64,000 bases of DNA. It comes from CAYZWU01 sp964482235 (lineage in GTDB: Bacteria; Planctomycetota; B15-G4; CAYZWU01). The notes beneath the pieces were generated by a model that was not told the DNA's origin, did no database searches, and saw nothing but the letters and a program-made list of their open reading frames with translations. Made by a program: the position numbers and the translations under genes. Where the stretch lies: positions 124,001 through 188,000 of the forward strand of contig CAYZWU010000005.1 in the NCBI GenBank assembly GCA_964482235.1, read 5' to 3'. Shown one piece after another: positions 1-9,158 of the stretch (position 1 is the stretch's first letter; the number at the start of each line of letters is the position of its first letter).

Positions 1-858
1 TTTGACGGCCATGCGGCGAATCGATTCGGCTGCTCGGTGGACATCGATGTCACAACGGCTGTTGTCGGCGCCCTCGGCGACCAGGTCGCCGGCACCAACT
101 ACGGAGCGGCATACGTCTATGTCAGGGAGTCGGGCGTCTGGAGCGCGAAGTCGAAGCTGATCGCCTCGGATCAGAACAGCCAGGAGGGCGGCACTCTCGG
201 TGAGTCCGTTGCCTTGAGCGGCGACTGCATCATTGCCGGAGATCCCAACGACGACGACCATGGCGACGGCGCCGGAGCGGCCTACATCTACGAGAAACCG
301 GGCGGCGGCTGGTCCTATCCCGCCCAGCTGACGGAGACGGCCAAGGTCACGGCAGCGGGGCAGGGCGCCTCGGAGGGCGACTGGTTCGGCACCGCCGTGG
401 CGATCGAGGGATACACGGCCGTCGTCGGTTCACCCAACGATGACAATCATCCCATCAACCAGGGCTCGGTGCACGTCTTCGAGAGGATAAGCGGCACCTG
501 GACAACGGTGCCCGTGGCCAAGCTGATCCAGAGGAATCCCATCGGAGATGCCGATCTGGGCTCCTCCGTTGCGATCAGCGGCGACTGGATCGTGGCCGGA
601 TCGTGCTATGCTCACGGAAGCGTGAACAGGGCCGGCGCAGCCTGCTTCTACAAGAAGCCTCCCGCGGGCTGGAAGAACGCGTCGGAGACCGACATCGTGG
701 AAGCCTCGGATGGAGAGACTTACGACGCCTTCGGCCGATCGGTCTCCATCGACGGCGACTACGCCCTCGTGGGCGCCGATCTGGACGACGATCCCGAGTT
801 CGGCTCGTGGACTCCATCGAGCGCCGGATCAGCCTACATCTTCTATCTGGACGAGTAG
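1..858 (+). CDS. FG-GAP repeat (integrin-alpha-like beta-propeller) protein, C-terminal part
   Basis: The reading frame is open from the first base, so the N-terminus lies outside the window and only the last 285 or so residues are present. These contain about five blades of roughly 55-60 residues, each with a core like NRFGCSVDID, DWFGTAVAIEG or DAFGRSVSIDGDYALVG, a G-A-A-Y-(V/I)-Y element and Asp/Asn-rich loops such as DPNDDDHGDG. This is the FG-GAP pattern of integrin-alpha-type beta-propellers, whose loops usually bind Ca2+. Such proteins are normally exported, but no signal peptide can be seen because the start is missing. It ends convergently with the C25 protease gene across a large hairpin. 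The fold is fairly certain; the role (adhesion, surface or matrix binding) is open. Confidence 0.8.
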   Translation, partial: FDGHAANRFGCSVDIDVTTAVVGALGDQVAGTNYGAAYVYVRESGVWSAKSKLIASDQNSQEGGTLGESVALSGDCIIAGDPNDDDHGDGAGAAYIYEKPGGGWSYPAQLTETAKVTAAGQGASEGDWFGTAVAIEGYTAVVGSPNDDNHPINQGSVHVFERISGTWTTVPVAKLIQRNPIGDADLGSSVAISGDWIVAGSCYAHGSVNRAGAACFYKKPPAGWKNASETDIVEASDGETYDAFGRSVSIDGDYALVGADLDDDPEFGSWTPSSAGSAYIFYLDE

Positions 859-877
859 GGTTCGAGGTCGATTCAAA

Positions 878-932
878 GCTCCCGTTCCCGCTCCCGTTTA
901 GCAGATTGCTATCGGGGAGCGGGATCGGGAGC
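878..932. terminator. Large inverted repeat between convergent genes, probable bidirectional terminator
   Basis: The 18-base arms at 878-895 and 915-932 are complementary apart from one position and enclose a 19-base loop. The hairpin sits exactly between the ends of two convergent genes. There is no long T-run, so intrinsic termination is inferred from position and stem strength. It could also be a REP-like element. Confidence 0.6.
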
Positions 933-940
933 GCCGTATG

Positions 941-3196
941 TCACGGCACGACCTGAAAGCTGAAGCGATCTTCATCCCAGACAACCGGAATGGGACCGAC
1001 CCGCCCGTTGTAGACGTAGTCCCCGATGGGCGCCGCGGCGGGAATATCATGATCCACCACACCCGAGCGCGATCCGTAGGGCCCCAGCACGACGGGAACG
1101 GGCGGGATCAACGAGCCGCCCGGAGGATAGGTGCTCAGATCGGGTAGCGTCACATCGCACCAGTAGAAGAAGCTCTGCGGATTCGGCGAGCAGTTCAGGA
1201 CCGACGCCCTGTAGGTCAGCCGTTCTCCGGGGCTGAAGACCGTTCCCTCCGGCACGCAATCGACTGCCACCGGCTCGGGTCCTTCCACGATGGCGCCGCC
1301 CTCGTGGGGAAGATAGTCGGGATGCGTGACCGTGACGTGCATCCATCCCGAGGAAGAGGGAGCCACCGTGAGGGACACGACGCCTCCGGCCCCCGTTGTC
1401 CCGACCTCGAACACCTCGTCCTCCTTGAGGAGGCAGACCGCGGCTCCGTCGACGGGAGCGCCCTGCTCGGCAACGTAAACACCGAAAGCCTGCTGGCCCG
1501 TGCCGATCGTCGGATGATAGGCGCACTCGAGATCCGAGGGAGTGTCCAGCCAGACGCGCATCGCCGGATCGCCGAGCCAGAGATACATCTTCACGTTGTC
1601 GACCGCGTATCCCCCCATCCCGACAAGATGGTTGTCGGCGAAATCCAGCATCCCGCCGATATCCCTGACTCCCAGGGAAAAGAGGGCCTCGTAGAGCTTC
1701 TGGTCGAAGACGTGGTTCGGATCGGTCCAGGACCCCGTGGTCGCACCGAGGGCGGCCACCGCGCCTCCCGCGGCGTCGAGCCAGGCCTCGCAGAGACAGT
1801 AGCTGAAGATGTTCGCGTTCGTGCAGCAGATGTTGAACACCACGGGACGTTTGTCATTGTTCTGAAGGGCCAGCACATCGGCATTGAAGTAGCTTTCCCC
1901 GGGAACATTCCACTCCCACCACTCGTCCGTGGTGCCGTGGCCGCGGTAGTTGAGAAGGTTAACGCCGCTCTCGACCTGCTGCGTGAGAGCCGTGTTGGTC
2001 ACGCCGCTCTCGACGCCGTAGAGCTTCACGATGGACCAGTCGCTCCACCGGGCCAGGTTGTCCGCAATGGTCTCCTTGCAGCCCGTGTACTTGTAGGGAT
2101 AGCCTTCCTTGTGAGCCACGAGGAGGGTCTTCTTCAGCCAGCCTCCCGTTGGCGGCGCTTTCTCATAGGAAAGGATCTTGTCCACCTGCGGTGCGATGCG
2201 CGCCCCGTCGGAGCCGCAGAGGCGTCCGATGGAGAGATCGGCATAGAGATCGGGATTCGATCCGCCGGTCGTGCAGGCGTACCAGTGGTCGCCGAATATG
2301 CCCGACCAGCTGCTCATGGAGATATCCCTGGTGTCGCCCGCCAGGAGAACGTACTCCACGTCGGGATACTCCAGGATGATGTCTTTCGTGCTCTGCGGCG
2401 CGGCGGTGGAGACGGTCCTGAGCTCGGTCCGGAAGCCTGTCCTGTTTCTCCACTCGACCAGGGGCTGGATCGCGGCCTCGAGGTAGGAACGCGTGATGAC
2501 CAGGTATTCGGCGTCCCCCCTCCCGGCCGGAATCAGGGGAACGTATTCGAAATTGATCACCGAGGCGGCGCACAGAGCGGCGCGATGATCCGATAACGGA
2601 ACGGGCGGCCATGCCGATCGGGCGGATCCATGATGCACCGTGACAACGAACCGCGAGGCAGCGACAAGACGGCCTGTCGCTCCTTCCATGCGGAAGGGGT
2701 TGATCTCGATCGATGACACGGCAAGGGAGGCGATCCGACCGGGAATTCCCGGTTCGGCGACGAGAGCGGGATAGAAACCCTGCCACGTCCCGACCTCTCC
2801 GGCCTGCGGCGCGGCGGCTCGATCCTTCCCGGGTTCGCGGGCGCGGCGCACGGCAATACCATCGAACACCCTCGAGTCGCTGACCTCGGCTGCCACGCTA
2901 ATGGGAACCGTTCCCGGAAGGGCAACGAGAAAGGAAGTGCACGGCAAGGCCGGCAGATCCGTCTTCCAGGTCTGCCGCCAGCCGGGAACGCACAGGACGG
3001 AACCTTCGGGAGTCGGCTCAACACCGAATCCCGGAATCTTGATCTCGACGCACGTTCTTCCTGCGTCGCAGGCGATCACGCTGATCTCGGGCCGCGAACC
3101 GGGCGGCTTGTCCGGATCGAGGGATATCCATTCCGATGCCGCAATCGGGCAGACCGGCAGCAGCACGACAAACAAAACGAGAACGACGGCTTTCAC
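941..3196 (-). CDS. Gingipain-like cysteine peptidase (family C25), secreted
   Basis: A 751-residue protein. I chose the GTG at 3196 because a GGAGGA ribosome site lies seven bases before it and the protein then opens with a signal peptide (VKAVVLVLFVVLLPVCPIAAS). An in-frame ATG at 3361 would extend into non-conserved sequence. The central part has the C25 caspase-like catalytic pair: His420 in NYRGHGTTDEWW and Cys457/458 in FNICCTNANIF. It is preceded by a propeptide-like region and followed by an Ig-like C-terminal domain with a carboxypeptidase-regulatory flavour (AVCLLKEDEVFEVGTTGAGG). C25 proteases of the FCB group are often type IX secretion cargo, but I do not see a clear type IX C-terminal sorting domain. 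The gene follows dsrP by 49 bases on the same strand, though its function looks unrelated. Confidence 0.85.
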   Translation of the reverse strand: MKAVVLVLFVVLLPVCPIAASEWISLDPDKPPGSRPEISVIACDAGRTCVEIKIPGFGVEPTPEGSVLCVPGWRQTWKTDLPALPCTSFLVALPGTVPISVAAEVSDSRVFDGIAVRRAREPGKDRAAAPQAGEVGTWQGFYPALVAEPGIPGRIASLAVSSIEINPFRMEGATGRLVAASRFVVTVHHGSARSAWPPVPLSDHRAALCAASVINFEYVPLIPAGRGDAEYLVITRSYLEAAIQPLVEWRNRTGFRTELRTVSTAAPQSTKDIILEYPDVEYVLLAGDTRDISMSSWSGIFGDHWYACTTGGSNPDLYADLSIGRLCGSDGARIAPQVDKILSYEKAPPTGGWLKKTLLVAHKEGYPYKYTGCKETIADNLARWSDWSIVKLYGVESGVTNTALTQQVESGVNLLNYRGHGTTDEWWEWNVPGESYFNADVLALQNNDKRPVVFNICCTNANIFSYCLCEAWLDAAGGAVAALGATTGSWTDPNHVFDQKLYEALFSLGVRDIGGMLDFADNHLVGMGGYAVDNVKMYLWLGDPAMRVWLDTPSDLECAYHPTIGTGQQAFGVYVAEQGAPVDGAAVCLLKEDEVFEVGTTGAGGVVSLTVAPSSSGWMHVTVTHPDYLPHEGGAIVEGPEPVAVDCVPEGTVFSPGERLTYRASVLNCSPNPQSFFYWCDVTLPDLSTYPPGGSLIPPVPVVLGPYGSRSGVVDHDIPAAAPIGDYVYNGRVGPIPVVWDEDRFSFQVVP

Positions 3197-3245
3197 GATG
3201 TTCTCCTCCCGGGCCCGCAGGCCCGATCGATCGGCTCCATGCCTG

Positions 3246-4430
3246 TCAACGGCGCTCGAGCACCCTGGCCTCGACGGGAAGAAGCTTGAATGCCTTGAGA
3301 CCCCAGACGAAGGCGAAACCGGTGAATCCAAGCACTCCCAGGGCCTGGACGACCTCGACAAAGCTGATCGTGTAACCCGTGACCCCTTCCTCGAAGAGGG
3401 AGTCCACCACTTCCATGCCGGGAAGGAGATGGGGAGGATGCGTCAGGCCGGGGATGACGATCACATACCTCTCGCAGAGAACGCCGAACACCACCATGAT
3501 CGAGGCGATCACCACCCAGCGGATCGACCTTCCCGTTTTTTTCCTGAACAGGATGTACATGGGAACGAAGCATCCCACGATGACGAGGCCGCCCCAGAAG
3601 AGGAAGCTGTGGAAGCCGCCGAAGAGGTAGTAGACGGCCGCATCGCGCAGCTCGACCACGTAGGCCCGGTAGGCGTTCTCCACGAGCAGGAAGTAGACGA
3701 CCACGAGAAGGCAGACGGCGAGAAACTGCCCCAGCCAGAGCACGAGCTCGTCGTCCACGTGCCGTTTCGTGACCTTGAAGAGCGTGACGATCGCCAGGAT
3801 CATCAGCGCCGTGCCCGAGGCCATGGCCGCTGCAACGAAGCTCGCAGGAAGGAGGGGCGACTCGTAGAGCACCCGCGCGCCGAACCCGAAGATCGCGCCC
3901 GTGCCGGTGTGGACGCAGAACGCCCACCCGAAGGCCGTGGTGGCCACGATCCTGGTGAGCTTCTTCTTCTCCTTGAAGAGGACCCAGAGATAGATCACGC
4001 AGATCAGGATGTGGCCGCTGTAGAGCAGCGGATTGATCGAGAACATCGACTGGAGATTGAAGTGGACGAAGGGCTCGACGAAGACCCGGTCGATCCTTCC
4101 CTGGTCGGTGAGGATCGAGAGAAGGCCCGCGATGAGGAAGAGCATGGCCACGTAGACCGCGATCCTCGCGAAGGGCTTGTACTCAAGCTTGCCGAAAACC
4201 CCGTAGAGCCCCGAGATCACGAGCGACCCGGCCGAGAGGCCGATGTAATAGACGGCCAGGGAGATCTGGAATCCCCACGGAACGCGCGTCGTCATTCCCG
4301 TGACCGCGATCCCCTTCTCGCTGACCCACCAGGTGGCGATCAATCCCGCGAGGGCGAAGAACCCCAGCACGGCCAGCAGAAGATAGTACCGTACCGACCT
4401 ACCCTCGATGCTCTCGAACTTGATCTCCAT
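3246..4430 (-). CDS. dsrP: DsrP/NrfD-type integral membrane quinone-interacting subunit
   Basis: A 394-residue protein made almost entirely of hydrophobic helices (about ten), the layout of the NrfD/PsrC/DsrP family that exchanges electrons with menaquinone in the membrane. It follows dsrO by ten bases and dsrJ-dsrO in order, which is the dsrJOP order of the DsrMKJOP complex. The length fits DsrP (about 390-410 residues). Proteins of this family anchor a periplasmic FeS subunit, here the DsrO-like protein. In this window the usual DsrMK partners are absent and QmoABC is encoded immediately upstream instead. The family assignment is secure; calling it DsrP rather than a generic NrfD rests on the neighbouring DsrJ. 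Confidence 0.85.
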   Translation of the reverse strand: MEIKFESIEGRSVRYYLLLAVLGFFALAGLIATWWVSEKGIAVTGMTTRVPWGFQISLAVYYIGLSAGSLVISGLYGVFGKLEYKPFARIAVYVAMLFLIAGLLSILTDQGRIDRVFVEPFVHFNLQSMFSINPLLYSGHILICVIYLWVLFKEKKKLTRIVATTAFGWAFCVHTGTGAIFGFGARVLYESPLLPASFVAAAMASGTALMILAIVTLFKVTKRHVDDELVLWLGQFLAVCLLVVVYFLLVENAYRAYVVELRDAAVYYLFGGFHSFLFWGGLVIVGCFVPMYILFRKKTGRSIRWVVIASIMVVFGVLCERYVIVIPGLTHPPHLLPGMEVVDSLFEEGVTGYTISFVEVVQALGVLGFTGFAFVWGLKAFKLLPVEARVLERR

Positions 4431-4440
4431 GCCGACCTCA

Positions 4441-5178
4441 CTACAAGCCGATGTAGAAAACCTTCGGTTCCGTGCCCAGATCCTCCTTGAGTCGCTTGAC
4501 CGAGTTGCTCGCGATCAGCCTGGCCGCATCGCTTTCCGGGTTGTTCAGATCACCCACGCAGAGTGCGCCCACGTTGATCTTCCTGCATTCCCTGACGCAG
4601 GCCGGTTCCTCGCCGATCTCGAGGAGGTGGGCGCAGAGGGTGCATGCCTCGGCCACGCCGTGCGATCTCCTGGGAAAGTCCTTGTTGTGCCACTCCTCGT
4701 TCTCCTTGAAGTTGAAGAACCGCGCGTTGTAGGGGCAGGCGATCATGCAGTAACGGCACCCGATGCACCTGTGGTGATCCACGATGACGATGCCGTCGTC
4801 GCGCTTGTACGTGGCCTGGACGGGACAGACCTGCGCGCAGGGCGGCTTGTCGCAGTGGTTGCAGAGGAGAAGCACCGATTTCTCGGCCCTGTCCCCGTCC
4901 AATTTCTTGAAGCGGACCTTCCTGATCCAGTGGATGTCCCATCGGCTGTCGTCGTGGAAGGCCACGTTGTTCTCGTGACGGCAGGCCTCGAGGCAGGCCG
5001 TGCAGCCGGGAACGCACTTGGTGAGATCGATCACCATACCGTACTTCCGCTCCGTCGGATGCGGCCCGGCGCTCGCCTTGCCCGCCCCCTCGGTGATCAG
5101 GAGCCGGGTCGTGACGGCGCACGACCCGCCGGCCAGCACGAGGCCGCCGGCCACCTTCAGAAACTCTCGTCTTTCCAT
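4441..5178 (-). CDS. dsrO: DsrO-like periplasmic ferredoxin with Tat signal
   Basis: A 245-residue protein beginning MERREFLKVAGGLVLAGG, a twin-arginine signal that implies folded FeS clusters are exported to the periplasm. The mature part carries four cysteine groups typical of the 4x[4Fe-4S] DMSO-reductase-B/DsrO family: CVPGCTACLEAC, CNHCDKPPCAQVCP, CIGCRYCMIACP and CTLCAHLLEIG with later cysteines (CVREC). In DsrMKJOP this subunit passes electrons between the triheme cytochrome DsrJ and the membrane subunit DsrP, and those genes flank it here. The start at 5178 places the Tat motif at residues 3-4. Confidence 0.88.
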   Translation of the reverse strand: MERREFLKVAGGLVLAGGSCAVTTRLLITEGAGKASAGPHPTERKYGMVIDLTKCVPGCTACLEACRHENNVAFHDDSRWDIHWIRKVRFKKLDGDRAEKSVLLLCNHCDKPPCAQVCPVQATYKRDDGIVIVDHHRCIGCRYCMIACPYNARFFNFKENEEWHNKDFPRRSHGVAEACTLCAHLLEIGEEPACVRECRKINVGALCVGDLNNPESDAARLIASNSVKRLKEDLGTEPKVFYIGL

Positions 5179-5222
5179 CCCTCACCTGCCCTTCAAGGGA
5201 TCAATCGCTTTCCTTGCGAGGA

Positions 5223-5594
5223 TCACGGATAGTAATGACAGTCGAAGCAATCGGGAAAAAGGCTCACGGCGTTGTGGCACCGGTTGCAGAAACGCTCCCG
5301 GCTCTTGTGGCAATCCCTGCATCCGTCCAGCTCGATCTCCCCTCGCTTGCCGTATCGCACCACGTCCTCCCGGATTCCTCTCAGCAACTCCCAGTGGCGG
5401 TAGCGCATGTACGCCTTCTCCCGGACGCAGCTCTTGTGCTTCTTGTCGGGTTTCTCGAGAAAGACCCCCGTGGAATCGACCTCCCCGACGAAGAGAGGCG
5501 ACAGGGCGCCGCAGAGGAGCGGCAAGAGAAGAACCGCGATGGGCACGCCGACAAGAAGAAAACCTATTCCGCCGCCCGTCTTGATCTCAGCCAT
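5223..5594 (-). CDS. dsrJ: DsrJ triheme cytochrome c
   Basis: A 123-residue protein with an uncleaved N-terminal membrane helix (about residues 8-34) followed by a small periplasmic domain. It has three c-haem motifs at residues 92-96 (CRDCH), 103-107 (CNRCH) and 116-120 (CFDCH). Upstream of them is the DsrJ signature with Cys56 and the segment AYMRYRHWELLRG; in studied DsrJ proteins the equivalent cysteine can ligate one haem. The start overlaps the end of qmoC by eight bases, showing tight translational coupling between a Qmo gene and a Dsr gene. DsrJ is the periplasmic redox subunit of DsrMKJOP. The signature makes this more than a generic small cytochrome. Confidence 0.9.
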   Translation of the reverse strand: MAEIKTGGGIGFLLVGVPIAVLLLPLLCGALSPLFVGEVDSTGVFLEKPDKKHKSCVREKAYMRYRHWELLRGIREDVVRYGKRGEIELDGCRDCHKSRERFCNRCHNAVSLFPDCFDCHYYP

Positions 5595-6813
5595 CGTTCC
5601 TCTCCTCCTCAGGACCGCGTTCCTTCACATCCTGCACCAGGGCACCCGCCTCGTTCTTCCGGCCGATCGAATCGGCGAACACCAGGGCCGTGAAGCGATA
5701 GGCCAGGTGGGCGAGCTTCGAGTAAGGCAGATAGATCAGGACGGCGAAAACGAAAACGAGGTGCACGAAATAGGCGATATGCCTGTGGGGTTCGAGGCGC
5801 AGGTAGTGGAGCAGCTCGGTGGCGAAACCGGTAAGCGCCGCCAGCAGAAGGGCCGCGATCAGGGCCCAGTCGAAGTAGGAGCCCGTTCCCTCCTGCTCGT
5901 TGCTCTTCAGGCGCTCGATCATCATCAGCACCAGACCCGCGACCAGCGCGGCCCCTCCCACGTTCGCCAGGATCTTGATGGGATTCCAGAATCCGAAGGG
6001 ATAGATGAAATCGCCGCGGATCAGCGGATTGTACCTGGCCGTGATCACCCAGAGTGTGACCAGGGTGAGGGCCAGGAATCCGAAGAAGACGCAGACGTGA
6101 GCCGCGTGCCGCGGCCGGGCCGAGGTGCATTCGGAGAAGTTCTCGTGGGTGATGACGCTCTTCAACGCCCGGGCGAAACTCGAGCCCAGCCCCCCGGCCG
6201 AGGCGTTGACCCGGTCCGGGGGAAGGGCCGCCTTCATGGCCCGCCAGAAGCGGACGATCCCGCAGGCGAGGGCGAGAAAGGCCAGCAGCGTGAAGAGGCC
6301 GAAAAAGGCGTTCAGCAACCAGTGGGGAAACATGTGGGAGTAGGCGAAGACGATCCTCTCGTCCACGCTCTTCGTGATGCCGAGGGCGTTCTCCAGGGGT
6401 TCCCGCAAAAGGAGAGCCGCGGTGAGCAGCGCCGCCGGGATGCCGAGCATGAGCGGCAGCGCGGCCGGCTCGTTCACCCAGCGTCCGAGGAAGCGCGGGA
6501 CGGCATGGTGCTGCACGCACTCCTGGCGGACGGCCGCCATCACGTCGCCCGGCCGGGCGCCGCGGGGGCAGCGGGTGGAGCAGTCGTTGCAGTGATAGCA
6601 GAGCCAGACGTCAGGATCGTTCAGCAGGGAGTCCTTCATCCCGAAGAGGGCCCAGGCCATCTCCTTTCGCGGAAAGGGAGACCGGTCCGGCGAGAGGGCG
6701 CACGTTGCCGAGCATGTCCCGCACTGGATGCACTTCTTCAGCGTCTCCCCGCCCTGCCGTTGCAGCGCCTCGATGAACTCGAGATCCGGTTCGATCCTTC
6801 CATGGAATTCCAT
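5587..6813 (-). CDS. qmoC: QmoC, membrane FeS/haem b subunit of quinone-interacting oxidoreductase
   Basis: A 408-residue protein with two parts. The N-terminal HdrC-like domain has two [4Fe-4S] sites, cysteines 28/31/34/38 (CIQCGTCSATC) and 72/75/78/82 (CYHCNDCSTRCP). The C-terminal part, from about residue 110, has roughly six membrane helices with conserved histidines, like NarI/DsrM-type cytochrome b. This HdrC-HdrE-like fusion is the hallmark of QmoC, which links the soluble QmoAB flavoproteins to the menaquinone pool. It lies 67 bases after qmoB and overlaps dsrJ. Its architecture resembles a DsrM/DsrK combination, which may be why dsrMK is missing from this operon (inference). Confidence 0.9.
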   Translation of the reverse strand: MEFHGRIEPDLEFIEALQRQGGETLKKCIQCGTCSATCALSPDRSPFPRKEMAWALFGMKDSLLNDPDVWLCYHCNDCSTRCPRGARPGDVMAAVRQECVQHHAVPRFLGRWVNEPAALPLMLGIPAALLTAALLLREPLENALGITKSVDERIVFAYSHMFPHWLLNAFFGLFTLLAFLALACGIVRFWRAMKAALPPDRVNASAGGLGSSFARALKSVITHENFSECTSARPRHAAHVCVFFGFLALTLVTLWVITARYNPLIRGDFIYPFGFWNPIKILANVGGAALVAGLVLMMIERLKSNEQEGTGSYFDWALIAALLLAALTGFATELLHYLRLEPHRHIAYFVHLVFVFAVLIYLPYSKLAHLAYRFTALVFADSIGRKNEAGALVQDVKERGPEEERNDG

Positions 6814-6880
6814 GACTCTCCTCTGCCCCTTCCCCCTGTTCGTCTCGAGAGGCAGAAGTCCGGAAACCTCAAATCGTTCG

Positions 6881-9154
6881 TCACATCCCCTTGAAGGGAT
6901 TCATGCCGAACTTCTCCACGACCTCGGCGGCATTCTCGAAGATCTCCGGGAGCCTCTCGAATTCGGAGATCTCGAGCTCGTGGATCGCCACTCTTTCGTT
7001 CTCCATGGCCATCTGTTCCAGCTTCTCCCTGATGTTCTCGCCTCGGGCCACGGCCAGCTCGCTTCCCTTGATGAAGTGGCATTGATAGTCGTCCCCGTAC
7101 TTGCACCCGATCAGGATCACGGCGTCGTATCCCGAGGAGATCGCCTCCTTGATCCACTCGGGATTGGTCGATCCGAGGCACCGGACCGGGAGGACACGCA
7201 CGAAGGGGTTCAGGTTGAGGCCGTGCCGGCCGGCAAGCTCCAGGGCCGGCATGGCGTCGTTCTCGCAGAGGATCGCCAGGATTCTCGGCTTCTCCTCGTA
7301 ATCTTCCGGGATCTCGACCGCCTTGATCATGGCCGAGACGATCGGTATCGAGTAGTCCTTGAACGACACGATCCGCTCCGGGCAGGCGCCCAGGCAGACT
7401 CCGCACCGCCGGCATCTCGTTGCAAAGAGCTCGGGCGTTCCCTTCTCGTCCTCGTTGAGCACGCCGAAGGGGCACTCCTCGGTGCATCGCTTGCACTGGG
7501 TGCACCGCTGGAGAAAGAGATCGGGGTAGGCCCTGTCCCCGGAACGGGGGTGAAGCGCCTCGCCCCGCGACGTCATCTCCACGCACTGGATCGCCTTCAG
7601 CGCAGCGCCGGTCGCATCCTCGCGACTGCCCAGGCCGTCCATCGGCTGGCGCAGGCAGCCCGAGGAATAGATGCCCGTCCTCCGGCTTTCGTAGGGGAAG
7701 CAGACGAAGTGCGAGTCGGGAAAACCGAACTGGAGAATCGGCAGGTCGGGGCCCTGGCGGTACTCCAGGTTGAGAATTTCCGTCCCCTCGTGTTGCCTGA
7801 GCTCTTCCACCTTTCCCGCCGCTTCCTTGCGCTGCACGTCTGAGTCGCCCTTCTCCACCGTGACCTTGGCATCCTCCAGCGCCCGGATCGCCTCGCCGTC
7901 CGCCGAGTTAGGCTTCATCCCCGCGGCCAGGACGACCAGGTCGACCTTCACCTCGATCAAATCGCCGGGCATGGTGTTGCGGGCCTTGACCACGAGCCCG
8001 CCGTCCTCGTCGCGTTTGATCTCGGCCACCTCGCCCCTGGTGAGGAACACGCCGGGATCGTCCTGCACCCTCCTGTAGAAGTCCTCGTACTGGCCCGGCG
8101 TCCGCATGAACTTGTAGAAGATGTACGCCTTGTTCGCGTCGTCCTGCTCCCTGAGGTAGAGAGCCTGCTTGAGCGACGTGAGGCAGCAGATCGACGAGCA
8201 GTAGGAGTGGTGCTCCTTCTCCCTGGATCCGCCGCACTGGATGAAGGCGATGCTGGACGCCTCCCTGCCGTCCGAAGGGCGGGTGATCCGTCCCTTCTCG
8301 CGCATCATCTCCTCGAGATCGACGTTGAGGATCACGTCGTCGAGCTTGCCGTAGGGCAGCTGCTCGCGGGGATCGGCCGGTTTCCAGCCCGTGGCCTGGA
8401 CGATGGCGCCGGTGCGAAACTCGGCCAGCGGATCGCCGCCCCCGTCCTTCGAGCCGGCAGCCCTCAGCGTCACGTCGAACAGTCCGGGCCCGCCCGATAT
8501 GCCGGCCACCTCGGCGGACTTGTGCACCGTGATCCTCGAGTGCCCTTCCACCCGGGCTGCCAGGGCTTCCACCCCGGTCTCTTCCAGATCCCGGTATGGC
8601 GGCTTCAAGGGAACCGATCTGTGCTGCCTGCCGAGCCAGCCGCCCAGCTCCGCACTCTTCTCCACCAGGGTCACGTCGTAGCCTGCCTCGGCCGCTTCCA
8701 GCGCCGCCGTCAGGCCCGTTATTCCGCCGCCGACGACGAGGATGCCCTTGCTGACCGGTTCCTCGGGCTGGAACGGCTCGGGGATCTCCATCTTCTGCAC
8801 CTTGGCGATGTACATCCGGAGATAATCCTCGGCCAGCATCTGCGTGTCCTCTTCGCCTGCCGGCTGGGACCAGACCACGTGCTCGAGCAGGGCGACCTTC
8901 TCCACGATCACCCCCTCCGGAAAGGAGCCTTCCTCGTAGCGCCGGGGCGAAACGCCGGCCACGACAACCCGGGTCAGGGCTTCATCCTCGATGTCCCTGG
9001 CGATCGCCTCGAGACCGGCGCCTTCGCAGGAGTCCACCTTCTTGCAGAAGGGCGCCTTGAACTCGCCGGTGGCCACCTGGCACAGGGCGTCCACGTCGAG
9101 GGTTTCGGCGATTCCGTAGCCGGTGCAAACAAAGACGCCCAACTTGTCATCCAT
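6881..9154 (-). CDS. qmoB: QmoB, HdrA-like flavoprotein fused to MvhD-like domain
   Basis: A 757-residue cytoplasmic protein. It opens MDDKLGVFVCTG as QmoB proteins do. An FAD-binding GGGITGL site follows at about residues 138-144, and an HdrA-type cysteine group (CGGSREKEHHSYCSSICC) lies mid-protein. Two ferredoxin-type [4Fe-4S] motifs come next (CTQCKRCTEECP and CRRCGVCLGACP), then a C-terminal MvhD-like domain with CKYGDDYQC. In sulfate reducers QmoAB is the electron partner of APS reductase and is related to heterodisulfide reductase subunits able to bifurcate or confurcate electrons. It sits four bases after qmoA. No APS reductase gene is in the window, so the electron donor or acceptor here is unknown. 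Confidence 0.92.
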   Translation of the reverse strand: MDDKLGVFVCTGYGIAETLDVDALCQVATGEFKAPFCKKVDSCEGAGLEAIARDIEDEALTRVVVAGVSPRRYEEGSFPEGVIVEKVALLEHVVWSQPAGEEDTQMLAEDYLRMYIAKVQKMEIPEPFQPEEPVSKGILVVGGGITGLTAALEAAEAGYDVTLVEKSAELGGWLGRQHRSVPLKPPYRDLEETGVEALAARVEGHSRITVHKSAEVAGISGGPGLFDVTLRAAGSKDGGGDPLAEFRTGAIVQATGWKPADPREQLPYGKLDDVILNVDLEEMMREKGRITRPSDGREASSIAFIQCGGSREKEHHSYCSSICCLTSLKQALYLREQDDANKAYIFYKFMRTPGQYEDFYRRVQDDPGVFLTRGEVAEIKRDEDGGLVVKARNTMPGDLIEVKVDLVVLAAGMKPNSADGEAIRALEDAKVTVEKGDSDVQRKEAAGKVEELRQHEGTEILNLEYRQGPDLPILQFGFPDSHFVCFPYESRRTGIYSSGCLRQPMDGLGSREDATGAALKAIQCVEMTSRGEALHPRSGDRAYPDLFLQRCTQCKRCTEECPFGVLNEDEKGTPELFATRCRRCGVCLGACPERIVSFKDYSIPIVSAMIKAVEIPEDYEEKPRILAILCENDAMPALELAGRHGLNLNPFVRVLPVRCLGSTNPEWIKEAISSGYDAVILIGCKYGDDYQCHFIKGSELAVARGENIREKLEQMAMENERVAIHELEISEFERLPEIFENAAEVVEKFGMNPFKGM

Positions 9155-9158
9155 GAGC

